64,000 nucleotides of DNA. Origin: Fodinicurvata fenggangensis DSM 21160 (lineage in GTDB: Bacteria > Pseudomonadota > Alphaproteobacteria > Kiloniellales > DSM-21159). Shown here in pieces: positions 56,780-64,000 of this stretch. Positions within the stretch are counted from its first letter, which is position 1. Every line of letters begins with the position of its first letter. Below the pieces are notes generated by a model. It ran no database searches. It had not been told where the DNA came from and saw nothing but the letters and a program-made list of their open reading frames with translations. A program made the translations under genes and the position numbers. The DNA lies in the NCBI RefSeq assembly GCF_000686045.1, contig NZ_JMLV01000013.1:7501-71500 (forward strand), given 5' to 3'.

Positions 56780-57430
56780 ATGCACACGATTGACTACACT
56801 GCCCCCATTCCGTCGCTGAACGCCGCGATTCCCGGTGCTGCGTACGAATTCGACCCAGTCGAAGGGTACACATTTGCCGCGGGTGAAGGTTCACCGCTCG
56901 ATTTCGACACAGTAGCTAATCGCTTACTACCCATCTGCTGTCACCTGCGGCATTATTTTGGAACAGCAGACCTGCGCATGAGCGGTCGAGCGCCGGCCAG
57001 CGCGCCGAAGTATGCACTTCATGCTTACACGTTCGATGACGCATTGTCCGAAATGCTTGAGTGCGCCAACGCAGGTTTAAAATCAGCAGATCTGAGAGGA
57101 TCAGAGCTCGAATTGAGCATCAAATTCAGCAGTTTATCATCCGGCGAGACGGGATTGCATCTGCTCGTCAGTATCAACGGCGAAATCACAAACAGAATTT
57201 CTCGCGAAGATAAGAAGGCACGCGAGCAGGAGGTTCAGAAGATTCTGCATCGCTACTGCGTAAACTCCGGTGAATGGTTCATCGCATCGGGGTTTGAGTA
57301 TCTACAGCTCTCATACAAACTTAGGAAAAGCGGGTTTCATCCTGCCGTACCACGCGCATGGCTTGAAGCAGATCAAGCACCTAGCATCGATGAGATGGCT
57401 GGTGTGGACGCGGTCGGTTCTTTCCATTGA
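56780..57430 (+). CDS. Hypothetical protein
   Basis: The 216-residue protein is preceded by AAAGGAAAG and looks well formed, but I recognise no family. It is soluble, without signal or membrane helix, and contains mixed alpha/beta-like stretches (LELSIKFSSLSSGETGLHLLVSING) and a lysine-rich helix (SREDKKAREQEVQKILHRYC). Codon use is less GC-biased than in the core genes. It is the first gene of the recombinase-bearing segment, has a large hairpin in front and its own terminator behind. Confidence 0.7.
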   Translation: MHTIDYTAPIPSLNAAIPGAAYEFDPVEGYTFAAGEGSPLDFDTVANRLLPICCHLRHYFGTADLRMSGRAPASAPKYALHAYTFDDALSEMLECANAGLKSADLRGSELELSIKFSSLSSGETGLHLLVSINGEITNRISREDKKAREQEVQKILHRYCVNSGEWFIASGFEYLQLSYKLRKSGFHPAVPRAWLEADQAPSIDEMAGVDAVGSFH

Positions 57431-57451
57431 GCAATAACCGATAATCAAGTG

Positions 57452-57492
57452 ACTCGCGAGCAGTGTACTGCACGGCTCGCGAGTTTCATTTC
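57452..57492 (+). terminator. Terminator after the orphan gene
   Basis: A perfect ACTCGCGAGC/GCTCGCGAGT stem (57452-57461 and 57475-57484) with an inner GCAGT/ACTGC pairing is followed by TTCATTTCC, 22 bases after the stop codon. Confidence 0.65.
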
Positions 57493-57575
57493 CCCGCCTC
57501 CAAGAATTCGCTACGCCTATTTTGTTCGTGTTTTGTTTTGTACTCTCCCAGCAAACCACAGAACAGGACATGCAC

Positions 57576-57833
57576 ATGACAAAACAAGAAGCCTGGCTGA
57601 CGATCGCCGACTGCGCCCAGCAGCTATGCGTTTCGACAAAGACAGTACGGCGTGCGATCAAGCGCGGAGAACTCACGGCCCACAAGAGCAAGCAGGTCTA
57701 CCGGATATCACCGCGCGACTGGCGACTTTATCTCGCCGAACACTGGCCAGAGGCCCCTGCCGAGCGACAGTCATCTATGCCTGAAGAGGCTGTCCGCTCT
57801 GTCCGCAAAAGTCCAGCGTTGTCCAAGAGTTAA
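57576..57833 (+). CDS. Small helix-turn-helix (excisionase-like) protein
   Basis: The 85-residue protein is a MerR/excisionase-type winged helix: WLTIADCAQQLCVSTKTVRR, AIKRGELTAHKSKQVYRISP, RDWRLYLAEHWPEAP. Such proteins act as recombination directionality factors or as small repressors. ATG 57576 lies seven bases after AGGA; another ATG is two codons upstream. It is placed directly before two tyrosine recombinase genes, which supports an Xis-like or regulatory role. Confidence 0.8.
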   Translation: MTKQEAWLTIADCAQQLCVSTKTVRRAIKRGELTAHKSKQVYRISPRDWRLYLAEHWPEAPAERQSSMPEEAVRSVRKSPALSKS

Positions 57834-57837
57834 CCCC

Positions 57838-57898
57838 CTGGTGTGAAAACGGCCACGCTTGAAACGAATTTTTTTAAGCGTAGCCATTCTCACACCAG
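57838..57898. repeat. Large imperfect inverted repeat before the recombinase operon
   Basis: Arms of 23 bases (57838-57860 and 57876-57898) match at 20 positions around a 15-base loop; the outer 9 (CTGGTGTGA) and inner 6 (ACGCTT) pairs are perfect. It begins five bases after the small helix-turn-helix gene. It could be an operator, a terminator/antiterminator or a recombinase binding site. Confidence 0.8.
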
Positions 57899-57961
57899 GA
57901 CACTGCAGTCCACACCTGTCCACCGCAGTCCAATACAACAGTCCCGACCAGTACACACCGC

Positions 57962-57999
57962 GTGGTGGGAGTCGCTGCTCGGGCGACGACCCCCACCAC
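57962..57999 (+). repeat. Second hairpin in the recombinase leader
   Basis: GTGGTGGG-A-GTCGC pairs with GCGAC-N4-CCCACCAC around a seven-base loop. It ends about ten bases ahead of the AGGAG ribosome binding site of the large recombinase, so it could influence its translation. Confidence 0.6.
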
Positions 58000-58022
58000 A
58001 CGGAGATGAACAGGAGTCCAAC

Positions 58023-60173
58023 ATGATGGAACCACAGAACCTTGCCGTAATCGATGTTCGCAGTCAGGTCTTTGAGGATTTCTTCCCCTCTCGCGGCGTT
58101 CAGCTTGCCGCCCGCCGTGCCTGTCGGCGTATCCACGAGGCCATGGGTCAGGCGCCGGAAATCATCGAGACAGCAGATATCAGAAAGACCTACGTCGAGA
58201 ACGTCGGCGCGACCGTACCCAGGCGCACCCGCACCGACGAAGCCGGCGCTCTACGTCACATCGATGACCTTCCGAATCTGCCATCCGAGCTCTGCATGCG
58301 GATCCGACAGGGCCAGGCAACGCTCGCCGATGCCATCACCGTTGCCCGGGCACAGCCTTGGGGACGGGAATGCGGGCGTATCATCGGGGCCTTGAAGCGG
58401 TACGCGGAGACGAAGAATCGTACCCCCGAGGCCATTCCCGCAGTCGAACGGACTATCAAGACCGAGCTCGCAAAGATGAGTGCCGCGGATTTCGGTGTGA
58501 CCCAAAAATCCTTCGGGACTTTGCGCGCGCGGATATTGCGCGGTGTCCGGGCCGTGGATTTTCATCGGCACACCCGCTTGTCCGCCGCTGCGCTCAGCGG
58601 ATCGTGGCGTGTGCTGACCGATACGGTCCGCCGCGATCATCCCGAACTCCAGGGTGATCTGGCGAAAATCTGGTCGCTTGTCGATTACTGCTGGCAGCGC
58701 AACTTGGGCCCGGATGACGTGGATGATTCCGTCGTCCAGGATCTCCTGGCCTATCTTGAAGCGCACCAAGTTGAGGGGCCTTTCAAGCGCACGCGCGCGA
58801 CGGTGTATTCCTGGGAACGTCTGCAAAACCACGTATCCGGTTGGCCAAGTGCACAGCTCTCCCGCCTCTATGCTGATGGCAATTCAGGTCGGGTCTCGGC
58901 GCACTTTGTAGACCTCCCTGGGCACACCCAACAGCTCTGGCATGCCTTTACAGCCGCCATGCGCAAGACGGACAAACCCGAAGACCTGGCAGATCTGGTA
59001 CCCCCTGAGGACAGCGCCGACCCCTTCGCGGGTGCTGGTCTCGATCAATCCGCTCCAGACATAACGGGAAGCTATGGTGAAACAAGCCTGAAAAGCCTGA
59101 GACACCACTGGCTCATCTGCGTGAAGGCGCACCTTGAAGAAACCGGTGCATACCCCGCTCGGCTTTCCGACGTCACGACGCGCGAGACCCTGACACGTGT
59201 AGTCAGGGAGATGGACGCACGCCAAGCCGCGCGCAGCAAAGGCCAGACACCCTCACGGCAGGGCATCTACAAGAAGGCCATTCTGACGTCTGCAATCGCC
59301 TGGGCTCGGTATGATCTCTGTCCTGAAGAGCACATCAACAAGCTCCAACTCATGCGCGATCACGTGGATCCACACTTGCTCGGCAAGTATACGAACGCCT
59401 TGGGCGAGACCAAGCGTCGGTATGAGCATTACAAGATGGGGGCGCGACACAAGGAGCGTCTCAGGCAGTTCAACGATCCCCTTGCGATTGTCACATGGTA
59501 CAATCTTCCAGAATGTTTGGTCACCGAGGCCAAAACCCGGCTGGCGCGGTCCGACAAAGATCTCGAGGCGATGAACCTCGCTTTGGTCGCTGTCCTCCAC
59601 CGCATTCTGCGCTGCGCTCCGCTGCGCCGCAGAAATCTTGCCGGTCTGCGTATTTCAGGCCCCAGTCCGCAGGTCACCCTGCCGCCAGCAGGCCGCGGCA
59701 AAGGCCGCATCACAATCGAGGCCGAGCAAGTCAAGAATGAACGTCAGATCGACATCGAGCTGGATCAAGAAGCCGTGAGTCTCCTGCGCTGGTGGATCCA
59801 GGAGGTCCGTCCCCTCCTCGCCAGGTCGGTCGGTGCTGCTCCGGACAACGTGTTCTTGTTCCCGGCTCAAGGGGATCAGCATCGCGCCAAGGAGCTTCTG
59901 AACTACCACTTCCGAAAGACCAACGAGCGCCATGGGGGGTTCCGGATGAATCTGCATTTAGCGCGTCATTTGACCGCAAAGATACTGCTCGACAGTGATC
60001 CCGCGCAGATGGACCTGGTTCAGAACCTGCTCGGGCACAAAAGCCGACGGGTCACGGAAAGCTACTATGCCGAGGTTCAACAGATCCTTGTGCAACGCCG
60101 CTGGCACGAAATCCTCGATCAGGCCAGCCAAAGCGCCCGCCTCTCTCTGAAGCGGAAAGGATTTACATCATGA
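58023..60173 (+). CDS. Large tyrosine recombinase (site-specific integrase)
   Basis: The 716-residue protein carries a tyrosine-recombinase catalytic domain at its C-terminus: Arg in the CAPLRRRNLAGLR block, His/Arg in LHLARHLTAK, His in LLGHKSRRVTESYY, with the nucleophile Tyr near residue 681-682. The N-terminal 450 residues, much longer than in phage integrases, presumably hold SAM-like DNA-binding domains. ATG 58023 follows AGGAG with a six-base gap; an upstream in-frame ATG at 57843 lies within the inverted repeat and has no ribosome binding site. Its stop overlaps the next recombinase gene as ATGA. Confidence 0.9.
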   Translation: MMEPQNLAVIDVRSQVFEDFFPSRGVQLAARRACRRIHEAMGQAPEIIETADIRKTYVENVGATVPRRTRTDEAGALRHIDDLPNLPSELCMRIRQGQATLADAITVARAQPWGRECGRIIGALKRYAETKNRTPEAIPAVERTIKTELAKMSAADFGVTQKSFGTLRARILRGVRAVDFHRHTRLSAAALSGSWRVLTDTVRRDHPELQGDLAKIWSLVDYCWQRNLGPDDVDDSVVQDLLAYLEAHQVEGPFKRTRATVYSWERLQNHVSGWPSAQLSRLYADGNSGRVSAHFVDLPGHTQQLWHAFTAAMRKTDKPEDLADLVPPEDSADPFAGAGLDQSAPDITGSYGETSLKSLRHHWLICVKAHLEETGAYPARLSDVTTRETLTRVVREMDARQAARSKGQTPSRQGIYKKAILTSAIAWARYDLCPEEHINKLQLMRDHVDPHLLGKYTNALGETKRRYEHYKMGARHKERLRQFNDPLAIVTWYNLPECLVTEAKTRLARSDKDLEAMNLALVAVLHRILRCAPLRRRNLAGLRISGPSPQVTLPPAGRGKGRITIEAEQVKNERQIDIELDQEAVSLLRWWIQEVRPLLARSVGAAPDNVFLFPAQGDQHRAKELLNYHFRKTNERHGGFRMNLHLARHLTAKILLDSDPAQMDLVQNLLGHKSRRVTESYYAEVQQILVQRRWHEILDQASQSARLSLKRKGFTS

Positions 60174-61234
60174 CCGCAATCAATCACCGTCCCACGACCA
60201 CAGACCAACTGACCCAAGAAACCGCAACCTGGCCGGCAGACGCCGGCCAGGCCTGGCGCGAGGCGCACGACCCGCTGTGGGGTCCTCTGAATTGGGCTCC
60301 TGAATCACGCTATACCTATGCCCGGGTCTTTACCCGGTACCTGGAAACAGCCCGCAAAGCCGGATTACCGGAAGACGCTGTCTGTCTCCTCACTCCGACC
60401 GGGGTGAAGCACTTCATTCGTGAGAACCAGGGGAGTGCGTCACCACGCACGTTACACGGCTACATTCATCAGCTCATCGAAGTCGCAAAGGTGGTCAATC
60501 CGGAGCACATTAGGTCGGGAAAATTGGACTGGCTTTATCAGACCCGTGCCAATCTCTTTCCCATTGCCGCCAGCTCACCGAAACGGCGACATGATCTCCT
60601 CGTGTCCGCGGTCGACTTAACTTGGGTTGCGCATTCGGCTCTAGTCGAAGCATGTGATCTGTCAGGTTGGAAGGCAACTCAGCGGTACCGGGATGGAATG
60701 TTCATCCTGCTCGGGCTCTATGTCCCCGAACGCCGCCGTGCGCTTTGCAGTTTGCAGCTGGACCAGATCGATCTGGAAGGCGGGGCCATCCACTTCGATG
60801 CATCACAGATCAAAACCCGACAGGAGCACAGTTGGTGTATCCCTGACGGCGTGGTGGAGGTGATACAAAGCTGGTGTGAGAAATGGCGTCCAAGATATGC
60901 CCAAGAAAGCGTATCATCGCTTTTCATCAGTGCACGCGGAACACCCGTCGTGGACGCAACCCTCTATGCCGCCATGCGCGAGCTCTGCCGGGAGAAGCTG
61001 GGCGTGGCTGTGTCTCCCCACATAATGCGGCACGCATCTGCGACCACACTGCTCGAGCAAGAGCCCGAGCGGGCCGATCTGGTGACCCTCCTACTCAGAC
61101 ACAACAGTCCGAAAACGAGGGCAGAGTACACAGAGCGCGCAAACGCGATCCTGGCGAGCCGGAAGGCAAGCGATACGATACGTGCAGTCGGTGAGATGGC
61201 TGCCAGGGAATTGCGCACTCGGCGCAGCCATTGA
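60170..61234 (+). CDS. Second tyrosine recombinase
   Basis: The 354-residue protein has an N-terminal core-binding domain (LTPTGVKHFIRENQGSASPR) and a catalytic domain with Arg in YVPERRRALCSLQL, His-x-x-Arg in SPHIMRHASATTLL, His in LLRHNSPKTRAEYTE and nucleophile Tyr near residue 320. It is translated with the large recombinase (four-base overlap). Two different recombinases in one operon recall multi-recombinase elements, such as the three-recombinase RIT elements, but only two genes are present here. Confidence 0.9.
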   Translation: MTAINHRPTTTDQLTQETATWPADAGQAWREAHDPLWGPLNWAPESRYTYARVFTRYLETARKAGLPEDAVCLLTPTGVKHFIRENQGSASPRTLHGYIHQLIEVAKVVNPEHIRSGKLDWLYQTRANLFPIAASSPKRRHDLLVSAVDLTWVAHSALVEACDLSGWKATQRYRDGMFILLGLYVPERRRALCSLQLDQIDLEGGAIHFDASQIKTRQEHSWCIPDGVVEVIQSWCEKWRPRYAQESVSSLFISARGTPVVDATLYAAMRELCREKLGVAVSPHIMRHASATTLLEQEPERADLVTLLLRHNSPKTRAEYTERANAILASRKASDTIRAVGEMAARELRTRRSH

Positions 61235-62171
61235 GCGTCTTGCTTACCTGCCATCAATCCGGCCCCAACCTCTCCACTCAGGAGGGAATTTCATCAAGAG
61301 GACATTCTAACCCATTGATTATAATATTATAATCAGGTTCTCCGAGTTTTGAGCGATTTCGCGGCTTGCTTTTGCCCTGCAAAAGGGGGAACGGCTTCGC
61401 CGTTCGGGGGAGAAGTGCAGGGATATGCCGGGTTCAAAGGGGTGCAGATATCATAATAATATCTCTCCTATTCCACCCTGGGGTAGACAAGGGCTTCGCC
61501 TTATCCAAGCGTGACAGACTTGTCTCACGATTTTCCTGGTTTGTTCTTAGCTGTTTGCTTCAACGGTTTGCTCAAGCGTTGTGCGCCGCTTGCGCAGCAC
61601 CTTAATGTACGTAAAGGACATGACCGCGATCAGGCTTAGAAAAACCGCCAGGAACGTGGCATTGGCGCCGCATAGTCAGCAAGAACAGCAACACAGCTGC
61701 GCATGAAGCCGACACTTTACTTCCAGAGGATTTCAGCGCCCCAAGTGCCAGATCTGACCCGTATGGGAAAAATAGAGCGCTGGGCACCGGACAACCACGT
61801 AAACTAACTATTAATCTTCTCAAAAAGACAAAAAAATTTTGTGTCGCGCTTGCGCGAATGATCCATGGGACTATATCTCTTAGTACGAGGCGCGATGATT
61901 GGAATTTTCTAAAGCTCCACTCCATCAAATCTCGGCTCTTAGTCCGCCGCGCAGGCGGCTAAGAAAGTAAAGACGAAATTTAGTCTCGTCGTATCTTGTT
62001 GAACCGCCGCGCAGGCGGATCGGGCTCGGCGCCGGTCTTTCCGGCCCGGGCCACCAAGAGAGTAGGCCGCCGTGCAGGCGGCTAAAAAAGTAAAGACGCG
62101 ACCCAGGTCTCGTCGCATCCTGCTGAACCGCCGCGCAGGCGGATCGGGCCCGGCGCCGGCCTTCCCGGCCA
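61235..62171. other. Noncoding accessory DNA after the recombinases
   Basis: About 0.9 kb without a convincing gene. It contains a perfect 18-bp palindrome (61317-61334, GATTATAATATTATAATC), a nested hairpin (61375-61422, CCCTGC/GCAGGG around GAACGGC/GCCGTTC) and a dyad AGATAT-N7-ATATCT (61446-61464). A short minus-strand fragment encodes a membrane helix plus basic tail (about 61549-61680, no start). The right 230 bases are a GC-rich tandem repeat, listed separately. Confidence 0.55.
61939..62170. repeat. Two-copy tandem repeat of about 123 bp with four CCGCC/GGCGG hairpins
   Basis: The 15-mer CCGCCGCGCAGGCGG (one copy with T for C) occurs at 61944, 62004, 62067 and 62128, each able to form a five-pair hairpin. 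The flanks show that copies 1+2 and 3+4 are one imperfectly duplicated unit: after hairpins 1 and 3 comes CTAAGAAAGTAAAGACG or a close variant, and after hairpins 2 and 4 comes ATCGGGCnCGGCGCCGG. Unit 2 ends at the stop codon of the minus-strand nuclease-like gene. Confidence 0.8.
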
Positions 62172-63377
62172 TCAAGCGTGATGCGAGTCCTTTGCCTTCT
62201 CCAGCCTCGCTTCTCGGGGGTTGTAGCGATACTCAGCGATCGTTCCGGCCCTGATATACTCAACAGCTTCGTCAATTACCTTCAGCGGAACCAGGAACCA
62301 TTCGCGCGGAACGACCGGATTGCCAAAGCGGTCCTTAATCTCGATGTCCAGGCGCGCCGGGCTGAAGATGCGGTGAATCAGGTTTTCCAGCTTTGTGGAA
62401 TTGATGTTGTAGAGCTCGTAGGTGGCGACGACCTCCACATCGGCCAGCAGGAATGTCGGCTGAAGACGCGCGCCGGCAATGCGCTTGTCGACCTCCGTAT
62501 TCGTCACGCCGATCTTGTGGACCAGATTGCGGTTCTCCGCGACCAGCGGGTAGTCTGACTTGCTGCGCAGGACATAAACGGTCCCGCTGGCCTGATCCGT
62601 CTCCCCCTGCTCGCCGGAAAAGAGCGGGCCTGCCACCGGTTCGGTGATACGACGCCCGGCTTCATCCTTGTTCAGGGCACGCTGTAGCGAGCGCATCAGC
62701 ATGTTGCTCTCGGTGCCATTGTCGAAGATGACGCGCAGCCGCGCATCGGTCCGCCCTTGCTCCGTGAGTGTCGTTTCCCCCATATCGGCGATGTAGGACT
62801 TCTGCCCGCCGACGATGAAGAAACGGCCCTGCTGAATCTCCGCCTTCATCTCGAAGGGGCGCGTTTCGCGCACCCCGTTGTCGAGATCCCTCTGCACCTG
62901 TTCGAACAGCGGTTTGAAGGTCTCGAAATCCCTGCAGCGCTCCCGATTGGCAATTTCCTCGGCCGCCTTCTTCTCGGCGCTCGAGCGCACATGCTTCAGC
63001 TCCGTGATGCCCCCGCTTTCCGCTTCGACGCCCAAGGCGTCCAGCAGAGCTTCATCATCCATCTCCTCGGCAATGGCCTCTGCAGCCCCCTGTGCCTCCT
63101 CCTTCAAAAGGCCTTGATGATCCATTGGCTCCACCAGATTGCGGCACTCCTCCTGCTCGCGGATGCGATCCAGGCGCACGGCATAGAGGCGCTCGAAAAT
63201 ATCATGATCTTCTCCATGGCGCGGCGGATGCCCGTGTTCCTCCACAAAGCGCTGGATTTCCTCAAACCCCGCGATGATTCGCTCTTCCTTTGGAGTCCGG
63301 GTGGGCGCGCTCTTCTCCTCGACCTCGACGCCCAGCTCGGCCAGAAGCGCATCATCATCGTCCGTGAAGTCAGCCAC
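62172..63377 (-). CDS. GIY-YIG (T5orf172-type) nuclease-like protein
   Basis: The 401-residue protein has a C-terminal GIY-YIG/T5orf172-type domain (about 264-385): GTVYVLRS at 265-272, HKIGVTNTEVDKRIAGAR from 287, and a following KLENLIHRIF with a likely metal-binding Glu. The first 260 residues are acidic and helical. They contain an exact-spaced internal repeat: DDALLAELGVE at 8-18 and DEALLDALGVE at 108-118. GTG start, overlapping the stop of the upstream gene by eight bases. Such nucleases often belong to phage-defence or mobile-element operons; the function here is unknown. Confidence 0.75.
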   Translation of the reverse strand: MADFTDDDDALLAELGVEVEEKSAPTRTPKEERIIAGFEEIQRFVEEHGHPPRHGEDHDIFERLYAVRLDRIREQEECRNLVEPMDHQGLLKEEAQGAAEAIAEEMDDEALLDALGVEAESGGITELKHVRSSAEKKAAEEIANRERCRDFETFKPLFEQVQRDLDNGVRETRPFEMKAEIQQGRFFIVGGQKSYIADMGETTLTEQGRTDARLRVIFDNGTESNMLMRSLQRALNKDEAGRRITEPVAGPLFSGEQGETDQASGTVYVLRSKSDYPLVAENRNLVHKIGVTNTEVDKRIAGARLQPTFLLADVEVVATYELYNINSTKLENLIHRIFSPARLDIEIKDRFGNPVVPREWFLVPLKVIDEAVEYIRAGTIAEYRYNPREARLEKAKDSHHA

Positions 63378-64000
63378 GCGCCGCCTCCGCTTTCATGCGC
63401 TGCAGGAAGGCCACGCCCTCAGCCATACGCCGTTCCCAGGCATCCAGCGAGCTGAGGGAAGGCACCCGCCCGCGCTCCTGCTTGAACCTGAGGGCCCGTT
63501 TGGCAAGGTCGCGTGCCTCTTCGTGGGTCAGCTTCACCTTCTTGGCCGAAATGACGGCCTCCACCTGCTTCAAGCTTTCTTCGCTCATGGTCTTGGCCAG
63601 AATAGCATAGGCTTCGCTGAAGGGATTGATCCGGTCGATCATGTCAATATCCAGCTCGCGCACATCCATTGTGATCTTCCGCACCCCGTCGATCAGGGCC
63701 GTATTCCCGCTGACCTCTTCGTCCTGTTGCTCGGCCGCAGCCGCCTTGCCTTGCTGCGTCAGGTTCAGGGCGGCAATGGCGTGCTGGCGCACCGCCTCCT
63801 GGTCCTCCTCGTCCAGCTCGGGGTATTGCTCCTTGACGATCTTGCCCATGGCAACCTGCGTCAGCTCTTCCGGCACAAGCTCCTCGTCGAACAGGCCGCG
63901 CTCCACCGTGGTCTTGTCCTGAACGAAGGCGGTGACCAATTCATTCAGGTCTTCCTTGCAGATACGTTCGGCTTCCTTGCTCTTGGGCTCGCTCAATCCC
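63370..64000 (-). CDS. C-terminal part of an unidentified protein, cut by the window edge
   Basis: An open frame enters from the right edge (64000) and stops at 63370. The visible 209 residues are charged and helical, and start without a good initiation site (only a TTG at 63996), so this is the tail of a larger protein. The end RALRFKQERGRVPSLSSLDAW followed by ERRMAEGVAFLQRM resembles tails seen on helicase-type proteins, but no catalytic motif is in view. It is coupled to the GIY-YIG gene, so the two products probably work together. Confidence 0.7.
   Translation of the reverse strand, partial: GLSEPKSKEAERICKEDLNELVTAFVQDKTTVERGLFDEELVPEELTQVAMGKIVKEQYPELDEEDQEAVRQHAIAALNLTQQGKAAAAEQQDEEVSGNTALIDGVRKITMDVRELDIDMIDRINPFSEAYAILAKTMSEESLKQVEAVISAKKVKLTHEEARDLAKRALRFKQERGRVPSLSSLDAWERRMAEGVAFLQRMKAEAARG

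Noticed and set aside
61549-61680. Fragment encoding a membrane helix and basic tail (minus strand, FLAVFLSLIAVMSFTYIKVL)
   Set aside because: No start codon in frame before an upstream stop. At best a relic of a membrane protein gene.
61939-62170. CRISPR array
   Set aside because: The sequences between hairpins are copies of one another, the repeat flanks alternate between two types, and no cas gene is visible.
61925-62275. Repetitive frame across the tandem repeat
   Set aside because: Its apparent peptide repeats come from the duplicated noncoding unit, and it overlaps the end of the nuclease-like gene.
55783-64000. Direct repeat of the tRNA-Thr 3' end as the second attachment site
   Set aside because: None was found by eye in the window.

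Overview
The window looks like chromosome from a GC-rich alphaproteobacterium, most likely a free-living, probably salt-tolerant member of the Rhodospirillales or a near relative. This rests on alphaproteobacterial marker families (a DUF4167 protein, a DUF1178 protein, a DUF3035 lipoprotein next to lspA), on the ileS-lspA-DUF3035-M16-M16 order, and on two complete osmolyte pathways (trehalose and N-acetylglutaminylglutamine amide, NAGGN). The genus is not proven by anything seen here. Region 1 (1-21000) is housekeeping: clpB, a MOSC protein, then a long minus-strand series of lysC, ptsP, a RodZ-like protein, ispG, hisS, hemA, prfA, prmC and a DUF4167 gene. The last steps hemA-prfA-prmC are joined by GTGA overlaps. 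ubiG, small methyltransferases, a nitrilase-family gene, grxC and comF follow. The hemA here encodes glutamyl-tRNA reductase (C5 haem pathway), which is unexpected in alphaproteobacteria. Region 2 (21000-39500) holds a Dps protein, MsrP, a tightly overlapping otsB-GH15-otsA-glk trehalose operon, a LysE exporter, mutL, pgi, paired M16 peptidases, lspA, ileS and a MaoC hydratase. Region 3 (39500-55500) is metabolic and more accessory: a double cold-shock-domain protein; a PadR-MFS-ArsH cassette that may be an organoarsenical or arsenite module; a LysR regulator divergent from a split thiamine-diphosphate decarboxylase; a DUF4143 ATPase whose start codon lies in a 22-bp perfect palindrome; tRNA-Leu; the NAGGN trio (amidotransferase, GNAT/ATP-grasp ligase, M42 peptidase); and a phnDCEE phosphonate-type importer with a candidate Pho box. 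Region 4 (55700-64000) starts at tRNA-Thr and reads as a genomic island or its edge: a decayed IS481-type transposase, AT-rich DNA, an orphan gene, a small helix-turn-helix protein, and two overlapping tyrosine recombinases whose leader carries two large hairpins. About 0.9 kb of noncoding DNA follows, ending in a tandem repeat, and then an overlapping gene pair with a GIY-YIG/T5orf172-type nuclease that runs off the window. The strongest leads for something new are the two-recombinase module with its palindromes, the GIY-YIG pair, a candidate Fur-controlled small RNA upstream of clpB (about 2865-2985), and the palindrome-controlled DUF4143 gene.
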